A stretch of 36,394 nucleotides of DNA from Lachnospiraceae bacterium (lineage in GTDB: Bacteria; Bacillota; Clostridia; Lachnospirales; Lachnospiraceae): positions 1 through 36,394 of the forward strand of contig JAFRKV010000039.1 of assembly GCA_017431515.1 (NCBI GenBank), in the 5' to 3' direction. Of this stretch, positions 22,849-30,106 are shown one piece after another. The translations under genes were made by a program, and so were the position numbers. Every line of letters starts with the position of its first letter. Positions within the stretch are counted from its first letter, which is position 1. The notes beneath the pieces were generated by a model that made no database searches, was not told the origin of the DNA, and saw nothing but the letters and a program-made list of their open reading frames with translations.

Positions 22849-24444
22849 TCATGCAAATGTTTTCAGCACCTTTACAAGTGCATCAATATCATCAAATGAA
22901 TTATACAGCGCAAGGGTCGGCCTTACTGTGCTCTCATATCCAAAACGCCGCAGCACCGGCTGTGCGCAATGGTGTCCCGTGCGAACCGCGATGCCATAGG
23001 CATCCAGTCTCTTTCCGACCTCTTCATCCGAATAGCCATCCAGCTTAAAAGCCAAGGCCGAAGCCTTGTTTAAGGCCGTTCCTACCATGTGAAGACCGGG
23101 AACGGTGCTCATCTCTTTCATGGCATATTGCAGCAATTCGTGCTCCCAGCGGTAAACACAGGGCATTCCAATCTCCGAAAGGTACTGCAGCGCGGCGCCA
23201 AGCCCCACCGCATCGGCAATGCTCCCGGTGCCGGCCTCGAATTTGTTCGGCGCCGGATTATAGATCGTGCGTTCAAAGGTCACATCCGCGATCATATTGC
23301 CGCCGCCGTGATAGGGACGGGCTGCCTCCAGCAGTTCTTTCTTGCCGTACACCACCCCGATCCCGGTAGGCGCAAAAATCTTGTGACCGGAAAAAACGAA
23401 AAAGTCGGTATCCATCGCCGCCACATTCACCGGAATATGCGCGACAGACTGCGCGCCGTCGATCAGGATCCGCACGCCATGCCTGTGCGCAATGGCGATC
23501 AGCTCCTCCACCGGTGTCACAGTGCCGAGGACGTTGGAAACATGAGTGACGGATACGAATTTCGTCCTTTTCGTAAACAGCTTCTCATATTCCGGGAGGA
23601 TCAGCTGCCCTGACTCGTCACAGGGGATCACCTTAATCACCGCGCCGGTTTCCTCAGCCACAAGCTGCCAGGGTACGATATTCGCGTGATGCTCCAGGAT
23701 CGATACGATGATCTCATCACCGGGCGTCAGCATCGGCTTGACGTATGCGTTTGCCACCAGATTGATGGCTTCCGTGGTGCCGCGGACAAACACAATCTCT
23801 TCCGAAGACGGTGCACCGATGAAATCCCTCACAATATCTCTGGCGCCTTCATAGGCATCGGTGGATTTTGCCGCCAAGGTATGCGCGCCGCGGTGAACAT
23901 TGGAGTTTTCGTGCTCATAATAGTAAGAAAGTCTGTCGATCACAGCCTTCGGGCGCTGTGTCGTGGCACCGTTGTCAAGCCACACCAGACGATTTCCGTT
24001 GATCTCCTCCGAAAGAATCGGAAAATCACTGCGGATCTGGGCAAGGGTCTTGCTGCCGATGCGAATAGACTCGTCTCTGGAGGAATACGGCGCCGCCTCT
24101 CCCTTCTCCCTGCTCACGCTGTCGCCGCCCAAAGAGGTGGGGGCGTCTATCGCGCGATCCTGCTCCGCTGCCTGAGACTGGGACATGACAGAAGGCGCAT
24201 AACTGACAGAGGGCGCTTCCGTATAAAAAGGAGTGGGGATCTCCGGTATGGAAACCGGTGTCTCCGGCACGGACGCAGCAGGAATCTCCGGCACAGGCTG
24301 CGGAGTCGCAGGCACGGATACCGGTGTCTCCGGCGCGGACGCAGGCGTAGCAAGACCCCCCGTCAGATCCGGAAACAGTTCATTGGCGAGAATCGTAAGC
24401 TCTTCCGCGCTTGGCACACCCGCCAGCTGCTCAATCGTAGTCAT
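22849..24444 (-). CDS. SufS-like cysteine desulfurase, putative encapsulin cargo
   Basis: A PLP enzyme of 531 residues that takes sulfur from cysteine as a persulfide. The class V aminotransferase domain (about 135-531) has PLP-binding Lys355 in FSGHKIFAP, HH at 252-253, and persulfide Cys493 in RTGHHCAQP. The first 130 residues are unusual: a short helix-like motif SAEELTILANELFPDL, then a Pro-rich stretch with repeats of PETPVS and PEIP, then a polar linker. Such long disordered N-termini are known for cysteine desulfurases carried by family 2A encapsulins, where they serve cargo loading. ATG at 24444 (after GGTGAG) is preferred over GTG at 24453. It overlaps the shell gene by 14 bases. Confidence 0.93.
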   Translation of the reverse strand: MTTIEQLAGVPSAEELTILANELFPDLTGGLATPASAPETPVSVPATPQPVPEIPAASVPETPVSIPEIPTPFYTEAPSVSYAPSVMSQSQAAEQDRAIDAPTSLGGDSVSREKGEAAPYSSRDESIRIGSKTLAQIRSDFPILSEEINGNRLVWLDNGATTQRPKAVIDRLSYYYEHENSNVHRGAHTLAAKSTDAYEGARDIVRDFIGAPSSEEIVFVRGTTEAINLVANAYVKPMLTPGDEIIVSILEHHANIVPWQLVAEETGAVIKVIPCDESGQLILPEYEKLFTKRTKFVSVTHVSNVLGTVTPVEELIAIAHRHGVRILIDGAQSVAHIPVNVAAMDTDFFVFSGHKIFAPTGIGVVYGKKELLEAARPYHGGGNMIADVTFERTIYNPAPNKFEAGTGSIADAVGLGAALQYLSEIGMPCVYRWEHELLQYAMKEMSTVPGLHMVGTALNKASALAFKLDGYSDEEVGKRLDAYGIAVRTGHHCAQPVLRRFGYESTVRPTLALYNSFDDIDALVKVLKTFA

Positions 24445-25390
24445 AATACTCACCCACTTCTACATCTTCCAGTACACCGATGGCATCATCCGCAAGAATC
24501 GCCGCGGAGCAGTACAAAGACAGAAGGTAGGAAGCTACTCCCTTGTCGTCAATTCCGCGGAACCGCACGGAAAGGCCTCTGGAATGCTCATTCTTCATGC
24601 CGGCCTGGAAAAGTCCGACAACACCTCTCTTTGCCTCACCGGTACGAATCAGCAGGATATTGGTCTTGCCGCTCTGGGACTTCGGATTCTTCAACCCGTC
24701 CACGAGAAGCTTATCTGTCGGCACGATCGGAATGCCTCTCCAGGTAAGGAACGTGCCGCCGGAAATACCGATGGTGACAGGCGGGACGCCTCTCTTGGTG
24801 CACTCTCTCTCAAATGCCGCGATGGCTCTCGGATGCGCCAGGAAGAAGGAAGGCTCCTTCCACACCTTGGAAATCAATTCATCCAGATCATCCGGGGTAG
24901 GTGCGCCGTTTCTGGTCTGAATCCGCTGAGAATCCGCAACGTTCTTCAGCAGACCGTAGTCATCGTTGTTGATGAGCTGGCTTTCCTGACGCTCCCGCAG
25001 AGACTCGATCGCCAGTCCCAGCTGCTCCTGTACCTGGTCATAGGGTGCGCTGTATACATCCTCGATCACCGTATTGACATTGATGATTGTGGAAATGGAA
25101 TTCAGCCGGTACTCACGGGGCTGTGTCTCATATGCCACATAGCCCTGCGGAATGATATCCGACTTTTTCGTTGCGCTGCAAAGGACATCCAGCGGCGTTT
25201 CGCCCTCCACCACCTTATTCACGCGGTAGATGCCGGATTCCAATCCCTTAAACTCCAGAAATTTCGTCAACCACTTGGGCGTCAGCGCCCCGAACTGCGG
25301 CTTTGTCTTCGTGACGTTGGCCAGATTGTAGGCTTCCTGTGCTCCCAAAGCCTGAATGATGTCTGTTGCTTCTGTGTTTTCTTTTGCCAT
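24431..25390 (-). CDS. Encapsulin shell protein, family 2A type (SrpI-like)
   Basis: A 319-residue shell protein with the HK97 fold expected to self-assemble into a nanocompartment. It resembles the SrpI-type family 2A: start MAKENTEATDIIQALG, the PQYGxLTPKWL-like segment at about 31-41, NSISTIINVNTVIEDVY, and a C-terminal part with FRGIDDKGVASYLLSLYCSA. Its length is that of family 2A, and it lacks the cyclic-nucleotide domain found in family 2B. I recognise it by overall pattern and neighbour: the next gene is the matching cysteine desulfurase. ATG at 25390 is set by a strong AGGAGGG site; frame upstream of it is non-coding. A 73-base gap precedes it, the longest in the operon, perhaps with its own expression control. 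Confidence 0.88.
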   Translation of the reverse strand: MAKENTEATDIIQALGAQEAYNLANVTKTKPQFGALTPKWLTKFLEFKGLESGIYRVNKVVEGETPLDVLCSATKKSDIIPQGYVAYETQPREYRLNSISTIINVNTVIEDVYSAPYDQVQEQLGLAIESLRERQESQLINNDDYGLLKNVADSQRIQTRNGAPTPDDLDELISKVWKEPSFFLAHPRAIAAFERECTKRGVPPVTIGISGGTFLTWRGIPIVPTDKLLVDGLKNPKSQSGKTNILLIRTGEAKRGVVGLFQAGMKNEHSRGLSVRFRGIDDKGVASYLLSLYCSAAILADDAIGVLEDVEVGEYYDYD

Positions 25391-25463
25391 TTGATGTTCC
25401 CTCCTAAAAGATGTTTGTTTAGTTGCTATATGAAAGCCTTCCAGCCTCACATTCTTTGATTGA

Positions 25464-26921
25464 TTACAGCCACGCTCCCTCATGGGAGAACATGATGTCC
25501 TTCATGGCGTCGATCCCGCCCTTCAGGTTATACAGCGATCCTTTGTATCCGGCTTCTCTTAAAGTATTGATGGCGAGAATGCTCCGTTTTCCTTCCTTAC
25601 AGATGAAGATGGTATCCTTTTCCGGATCCAGCTCATTCTGCCTTCTGGCCAGCTGTCCGATGGGAATCACGATCGCATCCGGGAAACGCAATATCGCGCG
25701 CTCATGCGGCTCGCGGACATCCACGATCGTCATGGCATCGCCGTTTTCGATCCGGCTCGCCAATTCCTCCGGCGTGAAGCCTTCGATGACTGCCTCCTCT
25801 TCGGTTTCCTTCAGACCGCAGAACTCCTCATAGTCAAAATCCTCTACCTCGGTAATGACAGGATGTGTCCCACACAACGGACAGGACGGATTCTTTTTGA
25901 TCTCCACGATCCTGGACTTCAGATACAGACTGTCGATGATCAGCAGTTTCCCGGAAAGGTGCTCTCCGATGCCGATGATCAACTTCAACGCCTCATTCGC
26001 CTGAATGCTTCCGATGATTCCGGGCAACGGGCTGATGGCGCCCCCCTGCGCGCAGGTCGGTACCAGACCGGCCGGCGGCGGTGCCGGAAACGCGCATCGA
26101 TAGCAGGGGCCGTCGTTCAGATGGAACACGCCCACCTGTCCCTCATATTGATAGATCGCGCCGAAAACCAGCGGAATCCCGCATAAGCCGCAGGCATCAT
26201 TGATCAGATATCTCGTTTTATAATTATCCGTGCAGTCGATCACCATATCATATCCATCGATGAGCTCCGCAGCATTGCCGGCATCCAGCCTGACAGCCTC
26301 CGCCTCAAACACGATGGTTTTATTGATATTCCGGACTGTATCCTTTGCCGAAGCGACCTTTGGACGTTTCAGATCCCTGGTGGAATGGATCACCTGACTT
26401 TGCAGGTTGGAGAGGGAAACTTCATCATCATCCACCACTTTGATGGTACCCACACCCGCTGCCGCCAGATACTGGATCACGGGTGCGCCCAAAGCGCCTG
26501 CACCGATTACCACCACCCGCGCCGTCTTGATCCGTTTCTGCCCTTTGACGCCGATCTCGGACAGCATGAAATGTTTCTCGAAGCGTTCGATCTCCGCATC
26601 GTCAAAGGAGACAGCTTTTCGCCTTTCATCCGGAATAATGCTTTTCGCCGGTGCACCGCCTGCAATGGCCGGCAGGAGCAAGACGTCTTTCCCCGGCGGG
26701 AGAGGTTTTACCCAATGCTCTGTGGCGGTCCAATCATGTTCTCCCGCATAAATCCTAATAAAACTCCGGAGTGTTCCGCCTTCTTCAAACAAAACTTTTT
26801 TTGCATCCGGGTATTCTCCGGTCAGCGCATCCAAAACGCCGCGAATGGTATCCGCATCCGTAGAAAATGCAGCATTCTTTCCGAAAAACCCTCTTAATGT
26901 AGCAGAAATCAGAACCTGCAT
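25464..26921 (-). CDS. Fusion: MoaD-like carrier + E1 adenylyltransferase + rhodanese
   Basis: A 485-residue, three-part protein. Residues 1 to about 89 look like a MoaD/ThiS beta-grasp domain ending in DVLLLPAIAGG, but the Gly88-Gly89 pair is followed directly by APAKS and a linker. Residues about 108-365 are a MoeB-type E1 with GAGALG (140-145), NLQSQ, zinc Cys pairs C273/C276 and C347/C350, and Cys290 in VPTCAQGG. Residues about 382-485 are a rhodanese with Cys441 in CKEGKRS. Separate MoeZ-type E1-rhodanese proteins are well known; the carrier fused in front is not usual and would need cleavage after Gly-Gly. A JAMM gene overlaps its start by 13 bases. ATG at 26921 follows AAAGGAG. Confidence 0.93.
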   Translation of the reverse strand: MQVLISATLRGFFGKNAAFSTDADTIRGVLDALTGEYPDAKKVLFEEGGTLRSFIRIYAGEHDWTATEHWVKPLPPGKDVLLLPAIAGGAPAKSIIPDERRKAVSFDDAEIERFEKHFMLSEIGVKGQKRIKTARVVVIGAGALGAPVIQYLAAAGVGTIKVVDDDEVSLSNLQSQVIHSTRDLKRPKVASAKDTVRNINKTIVFEAEAVRLDAGNAAELIDGYDMVIDCTDNYKTRYLINDACGLCGIPLVFGAIYQYEGQVGVFHLNDGPCYRCAFPAPPPAGLVPTCAQGGAISPLPGIIGSIQANEALKLIIGIGEHLSGKLLIIDSLYLKSRIVEIKKNPSCPLCGTHPVITEVEDFDYEEFCGLKETEEEAVIEGFTPEELASRIENGDAMTIVDVREPHERAILRFPDAIVIPIGQLARRQNELDPEKDTIFICKEGKRSILAINTLREAGYKGSLYNLKGGIDAMKDIMFSHEGAWL

Positions 26922-27346
26922 GATGCCGCAGCTCCTTTCTCAATTCTGATCGGAACGGGTTTTTTTGGGTCCGGCTCTTTGGCATAACCCCGCAGTTCCT
27001 TTTCAATCCCCTGTTCAACAGACAGAATCCAATAGCTGATGCCGGGAATCATATATGCAAGATCTTCCGACGAAGGGATCGGCGGGCTGTCCGGATGAGA
27101 ATGATAAATGCCGAGCATCTCCATTCCTCTCTTTTCAGCCTCACACTCCGCCTGATAGACAATCAGCGGATCCATTTCAAAATGCCTCCGGCTGTTTTGT
27201 GCCGATACCACGTTTTGCACCGGAAAGGCATATCTGATCTCTCTTTCCCGGCCAAACAGGATCCCGCAGCACTCTTTCGGATAGGCCCGACGCGCCTCTT
27301 TTGTCATCTCCTCATATGCTTCGTTGCTGCATGTAAAGCAATTCAT
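26909..27346 (-). CDS. JAMM/MPN zinc peptidase, copy 2
   Basis: A 145-residue M67-type protein, only distantly similar to copy 1. The zinc motif is complete: Glu25 in ECCG, H82-S-H84-P, Ser92 and Asp95. The N-terminus has Cys at 3, 6, 26 and 27. Of the known relatives, some remove C-terminal residues from sulfur carriers and some (Mycobacterium Mec) release cysteine from the carrier. It overlaps the carrier-E1-rhodanese fusion by 13 bases and the MetY-like gene by 4 (ATGA), so it is tightly coupled to both and is the best candidate to process the fusion. Confidence 0.92.
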   Translation of the reverse strand: MNCFTCSNEAYEEMTKEARRAYPKECCGILFGREREIRYAFPVQNVVSAQNSRRHFEMDPLIVYQAECEAEKRGMEMLGIYHSHPDSPPIPSSEDLAYMIPGISYWILSVEQGIEKELRGYAKEPDPKKPVPIRIEKGAAASCRF

Positions 27347-28587
27347 CCGTTTTGCTCCCTATCCGCGTTTTGGATGGCTTCCGTAAAGTCCGCGATCAGA
27401 TCCTCCGGATCTTCGATCCCGACACTCACCCTTACCGTATCCTCATATACGCCGGCTTCTTCCCTTTCCTCTTTGGTCGAATGGAGATACAGCGTGGAGG
27501 CCGGATGGATCACCAGGGTGCGCAAATCCCCGATATTGCTTGCGATCAACGCGTATTTCAAAGCATTGATGATCCGAAATGCCCTCTCCTTTGTCCCTGC
27601 GCGGAAGGTCAGCACACCGCCGCCCTTTCCGTTCAGTTCCTTTTTGACATATGCATGATACGGATGGTTTTCCAGCGTCAGGTAATTCACCTCGATCCCG
27701 TGGATCGCATCCAGTGCGTGGGCCAGGCGATCCGCATTGTCGCAGATCCGCTCCATCCGAAGTCCCAATGTATCCAGTCCGATGTAATTCAAAAAAGCAT
27801 TGACCGGCGAGAGGCATCCGCCAAAGTTTTCCCAGATATCCGTGCGCAGCCTGACAGAAAATGCGCCTTTTCCGTATTTTTTGAATTCGGAAAGCGCGGC
27901 ATGTTTTTCAAAATCCCAGGCAAATCTGCCGCTGTCCGCGACAATCCCGCCGATGGCATTTCCACCGCCGTTGATATATTTGGAGGTGGAATGGATCACG
28001 ATATCCGCACCCAGCGCGATTGGCCTTGCCAGATATGGGGTCGCGGTCGTCGCATCCACAAGCAGCGGAATCCCCGCCTCATGCACTGCCCCGGCAACTT
28101 CAGGAATATCAAGCACCCGAAGGGAAGGATTGGAAATCAGTTCTCCGAAAACAGCCCTGGTCTTTCCGGTGATCCGTTCCGCTACCGCCGCTCCGGTCAG
28201 CTCTCCGGCAAAAACCGTATGAATGCCAAGCTTCTCCAAATCCCGCAGCAGATCGATCGTTCCTCCGTATAAACCGCTTCCCGCAATGATCTCATCCCCG
28301 CTCTCGCAGATGGCAAGCAGCGCTGCCGTGATGGCTGACATCCCGCTGCTGCAACAGACCGCATCCGCGCTGCCTTCCAGAGAAGCGATTCTCCGCTCAA
28401 AGGCGCTCAGCGTCGGGTTCCCGATGCGCGTGTAGGCATAACCCATCTTCTTGTGGGAGAAGACTCTCTCCAAATCCTCCATGCTTTCATAACGAAACGC
28501 CGCAACCTGTGAAACCGGCGGAAGGATCTCCCCGCCGGGATTGACCGGTATGGCTTTTCCATGGAGTAATTCGGTATGAAATCCCAC
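27343..28587 (-). CDS. MetY-like O-acetylhomoserine/O-acetylserine sulfhydrylase
   Basis: A PLP enzyme of the Cys/Met metabolism family, 414 residues. Family signs are PPVSQVAAF, YAYTRIGNPT, SSGMSAI, the DATTATPYLARPIALGAD region and PLP Lys203 in HSTSKYINGGG. MetY enzymes exchange the acetyl group of O-acetylhomoserine for sulfur. In systems such as that of Wolinella the sulfur comes from a carrier thiocarboxylate. The start is set to GTG at 28587, with AAGGAG nine bases upstream; the frame continues to 28647 but that part lies inside the promoter. First gene of the sulfur operon. Substrate preference (homoserine or serine ester) cannot be told by eye; a gamma-lyase is less likely but possible. 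Confidence 0.9.
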   Translation of the reverse strand: MGFHTELLHGKAIPVNPGGEILPPVSQVAAFRYESMEDLERVFSHKKMGYAYTRIGNPTLSAFERRIASLEGSADAVCCSSGMSAITAALLAICESGDEIIAGSGLYGGTIDLLRDLEKLGIHTVFAGELTGAAVAERITGKTRAVFGELISNPSLRVLDIPEVAGAVHEAGIPLLVDATTATPYLARPIALGADIVIHSTSKYINGGGNAIGGIVADSGRFAWDFEKHAALSEFKKYGKGAFSVRLRTDIWENFGGCLSPVNAFLNYIGLDTLGLRMERICDNADRLAHALDAIHGIEVNYLTLENHPYHAYVKKELNGKGGGVLTFRAGTKERAFRIINALKYALIASNIGDLRTLVIHPASTLYLHSTKEEREEAGVYEDTVRVSVGIEDPEDLIADFTEAIQNADREQNG

Positions 28588-28630
28588 AGCGCTCGTCTCC
28601 TTTACGATGGATAAGATGGATATGTTCTTT

Positions 28631-28659
28631 TTTATATCATTATTCACCTACTATGTCAA
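28631..28659 (-). promoter_or_regulatory. Strong promoter of the sulfur/encapsulin operon
   Basis: On the minus strand a consensus TTGACA (28659-28654) and TATAAA (28636-28631) are exactly 17 bases apart. Transcription would start around 28624, giving a leader of about 37 bases before the GTG start. The leader is too short for a riboswitch or T-box, so control must act on the promoter itself. Confidence 0.85.
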
Positions 28660-28664
28660 TAGGT
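28646..28664. promoter_or_regulatory. Palindromic operator over the -35 box (Rrf2-like)
   Basis: ACCTATTGACATAGTAGGT on the minus strand is a dyad with half-sites ACCTAyT and ArTAGGT around its centre. It covers the whole -35 box and part of the spacer, where a bound repressor would block RNA polymerase. Rrf2-family regulators such as CymR and IscR, which control cysteine and Fe-S metabolism, bind dyads of this size; the assignment to that family is inference. Confidence 0.45.
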
Positions 28665-28673
28665 TATTGGGGT

Positions 28674-28709
28674 AAAAAGCGTTCATGACGTTGTTTTCTG
28701 TCATGAACG
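28674..28709 (-). terminator. Terminator of the hpf operon
   Basis: CGTTCATGAC (28709-28700) and GTCATGAACG (28689-28680) form a perfect ten-base stem with a ten-base loop, followed by CTTTTT on the minus strand. It insulates the sulfur operon promoter, which begins 15 bases further on. Confidence 0.92.
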
Positions 28710-28713
28710 ACTT

Positions 28714-29496
28714 TTACACGTTATTTCTCGTTTTCAGGAAAAAGGTTTCCAGCTTTTGGAGTAAGGTGGCTTTGTCAATGGTTTTCAGCAGATAATCCGC
28801 AGGTTTTAAGCCTACCACCGAAAGGACGCTCTCCTTATCCCCGTGCCCGGTCAGAAACATCACCGGGATATGACCGGTCTCGGAATCGTTTTTCAGCATC
28901 TCGAGCACCTGGGATCCGCTTGCAATGGGCATCTCATAATCCAAAAGCACGAGATCCGCCTTGTTTCTGGCAAGGTAACTGATGGCCTGCATCCCGCTGG
29001 AAGCCATCCCCACATGATAGCTGTCCTTCAGCCACTCATAGACAGTACGCATGTAGGTGATATCGTCGTCGACGATGAGCACGGTCTTTTTCCGGTTCTC
29101 GCCGGTATTGTCCACGATGTATCGCTGAACACGCTCGATCAGATCGTCCATGACGAGGGGGCGTTTAAAGAACTCCAGGATCAGCATGTCCGGAATGGTC
29201 TTAAGGGCGGCCTCATACTGTATCGCATCTCCGATCAGGATCATTTTCCGATCCAGATCACTGGCCAGATCCTTCAGATAGACGAGCGTGTCCTTCATTT
29301 CCTCGATATTATCACTGAGGAACAGGATCATCAGCTCGATCTCATCCCGCATCCCGTCAATATCTTTGATCTTGCCGTGGGAAGATAAGGTGGGGAGTCC
29401 TGCTGATTCCAACTTGGACAGCAGACTCTTCGCAAGAAAACTCTCTCCTTCACTGATCACCAGCACTTTGTGATGTGCCAGATCCTGATAACTCAT
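28714..29496 (-). CDS. Response regulator: pseudo-receiver plus receiver
   Basis: A 260-residue cytosolic protein without DNA-binding or enzyme domain. Residues 8-128 look like a receiver fold that has lost the phospho-acceptor (FLSDNI in the fourth-strand region but no typical Asp/Lys set). Residues 137-258 are a true receiver: Asp143-145 (VDDD), phospho-acceptor Asp186 in LLDYEMP, Thr216 in LTGHGD and Lys238. It starts ten bases after hpf with GAGGAGA, so the two are co-transcribed. It may accept phosphate from the Hpt protein at 19313-19918, since no kinase is adjacent; this is a guess. Confidence 0.88.
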   Translation of the reverse strand: MSYQDLAHHKVLVISEGESFLAKSLLSKLESAGLPTLSSHGKIKDIDGMRDEIELMILFLSDNIEEMKDTLVYLKDLASDLDRKMILIGDAIQYEAALKTIPDMLILEFFKRPLVMDDLIERVQRYIVDNTGENRKKTVLIVDDDITYMRTVYEWLKDSYHVGMASSGMQAISYLARNKADLVLLDYEMPIASGSQVLEMLKNDSETGHIPVMFLTGHGDKESVLSVVGLKPADYLLKTIDKATLLQKLETFFLKTRNNV

Positions 29497-29506
29497 TACT
29501 TCTCCT

Positions 29507-30034
29507 CTAAAACTCCGGCTCGATCAAGCCGTAGGTATTTCCCTTTCTCTTGTATACCACATTCACTTCATCCGTTTCCGCATTGCGGAATACAAAGAAG
29601 TTGTGCCCTAAAAGCTCCATCTGTACGCAGGCATCCTCCGGATACATGGGCTTGACATCGAACTTTTTATTGCGGCTGATCTTGATCTCCTCGTCGTTGT
29701 CCGCTTCCTTCTCAATGAAATCCTTCTTGAAGAAGCTCTCGCTCTGCTGCTGGGTCACAAGCTTTTTGCGGTATTTTTTGAGCTGGCGCTCAATAATCTC
29801 TTCCACCAGGTCAATGGATACATACATATCGTTGCTGACCTGTTCGGAACGGATGATATTACCCTTCATCGGAATCGTGACTTCGATCTTCTGCCGCTCC
29901 TTCTCCACAGACAGCGTCACATGCGCCTCCGTATCCGGCGTAAAATACTTTTCAAGCTTTGAAAGCTTATCCTCGACAGCTGCCTTCAGACCGTCTGTCA
30001 GATCGATGTTTCTTCCGGTAATTGTGATTCGCAT
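29507..30034 (-). CDS. hpf: Ribosome hibernation-promoting factor, long form
   Basis: A 175-residue protein that dimerises 70S ribosomes into inactive 100S particles in slow growth. The N-terminal domain (1 to about 100) is the YfiA/HPF fold, beginning MRITITGRNIDLTDGLK. The C-terminal domain (about 118-175) carries the dimerisation region, RNKKFDVKPMYPEDACVQMELLGHNFFVFRN in essence, as in the long forms of Firmicutes. A charged linker joins them. ATG at 30034 is set by GGGGAGGG; frame upstream lies in the promoter region. It leads a two-gene operon. Confidence 0.95.
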   Translation of the reverse strand: MRITITGRNIDLTDGLKAAVEDKLSKLEKYFTPDTEAHVTLSVEKERQKIEVTIPMKGNIIRSEQVSNDMYVSIDLVEEIIERQLKKYRKKLVTQQQSESFFKKDFIEKEADNDEEIKISRNKKFDVKPMYPEDACVQMELLGHNFFVFRNAETDEVNVVYKRKGNTYGLIEPEF

Positions 30035-30070
30035 AAGATCCCTCCCCTTCTTCGGTCTTTTGATAGTTTC

Positions 30071-30098
30071 ATTATAGCAAATGTCACCGTTTAGGCAA
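30071..30098 (-). promoter_or_regulatory. Promoter of hpf
   Basis: On the minus strand TTGCCT (30098-30093) and a perfect TATAAT (30076-30071) lie 16 bases apart. The predicted leader is about 30 bases. The -35 box touches the stop of the upstream reductase gene. Confidence 0.7.
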
Positions 30099-30106
30099 TG
30101 CAAAAA

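Noticed and set aside
28588-28647. Longer N-terminus of the MetY-like protein starting with GTG at 28647
   Set aside because: That codon lies upstream of the -10 box of the promoter, so it would not be in the mRNA; GTG at 28587 has a good AAGGAG site.
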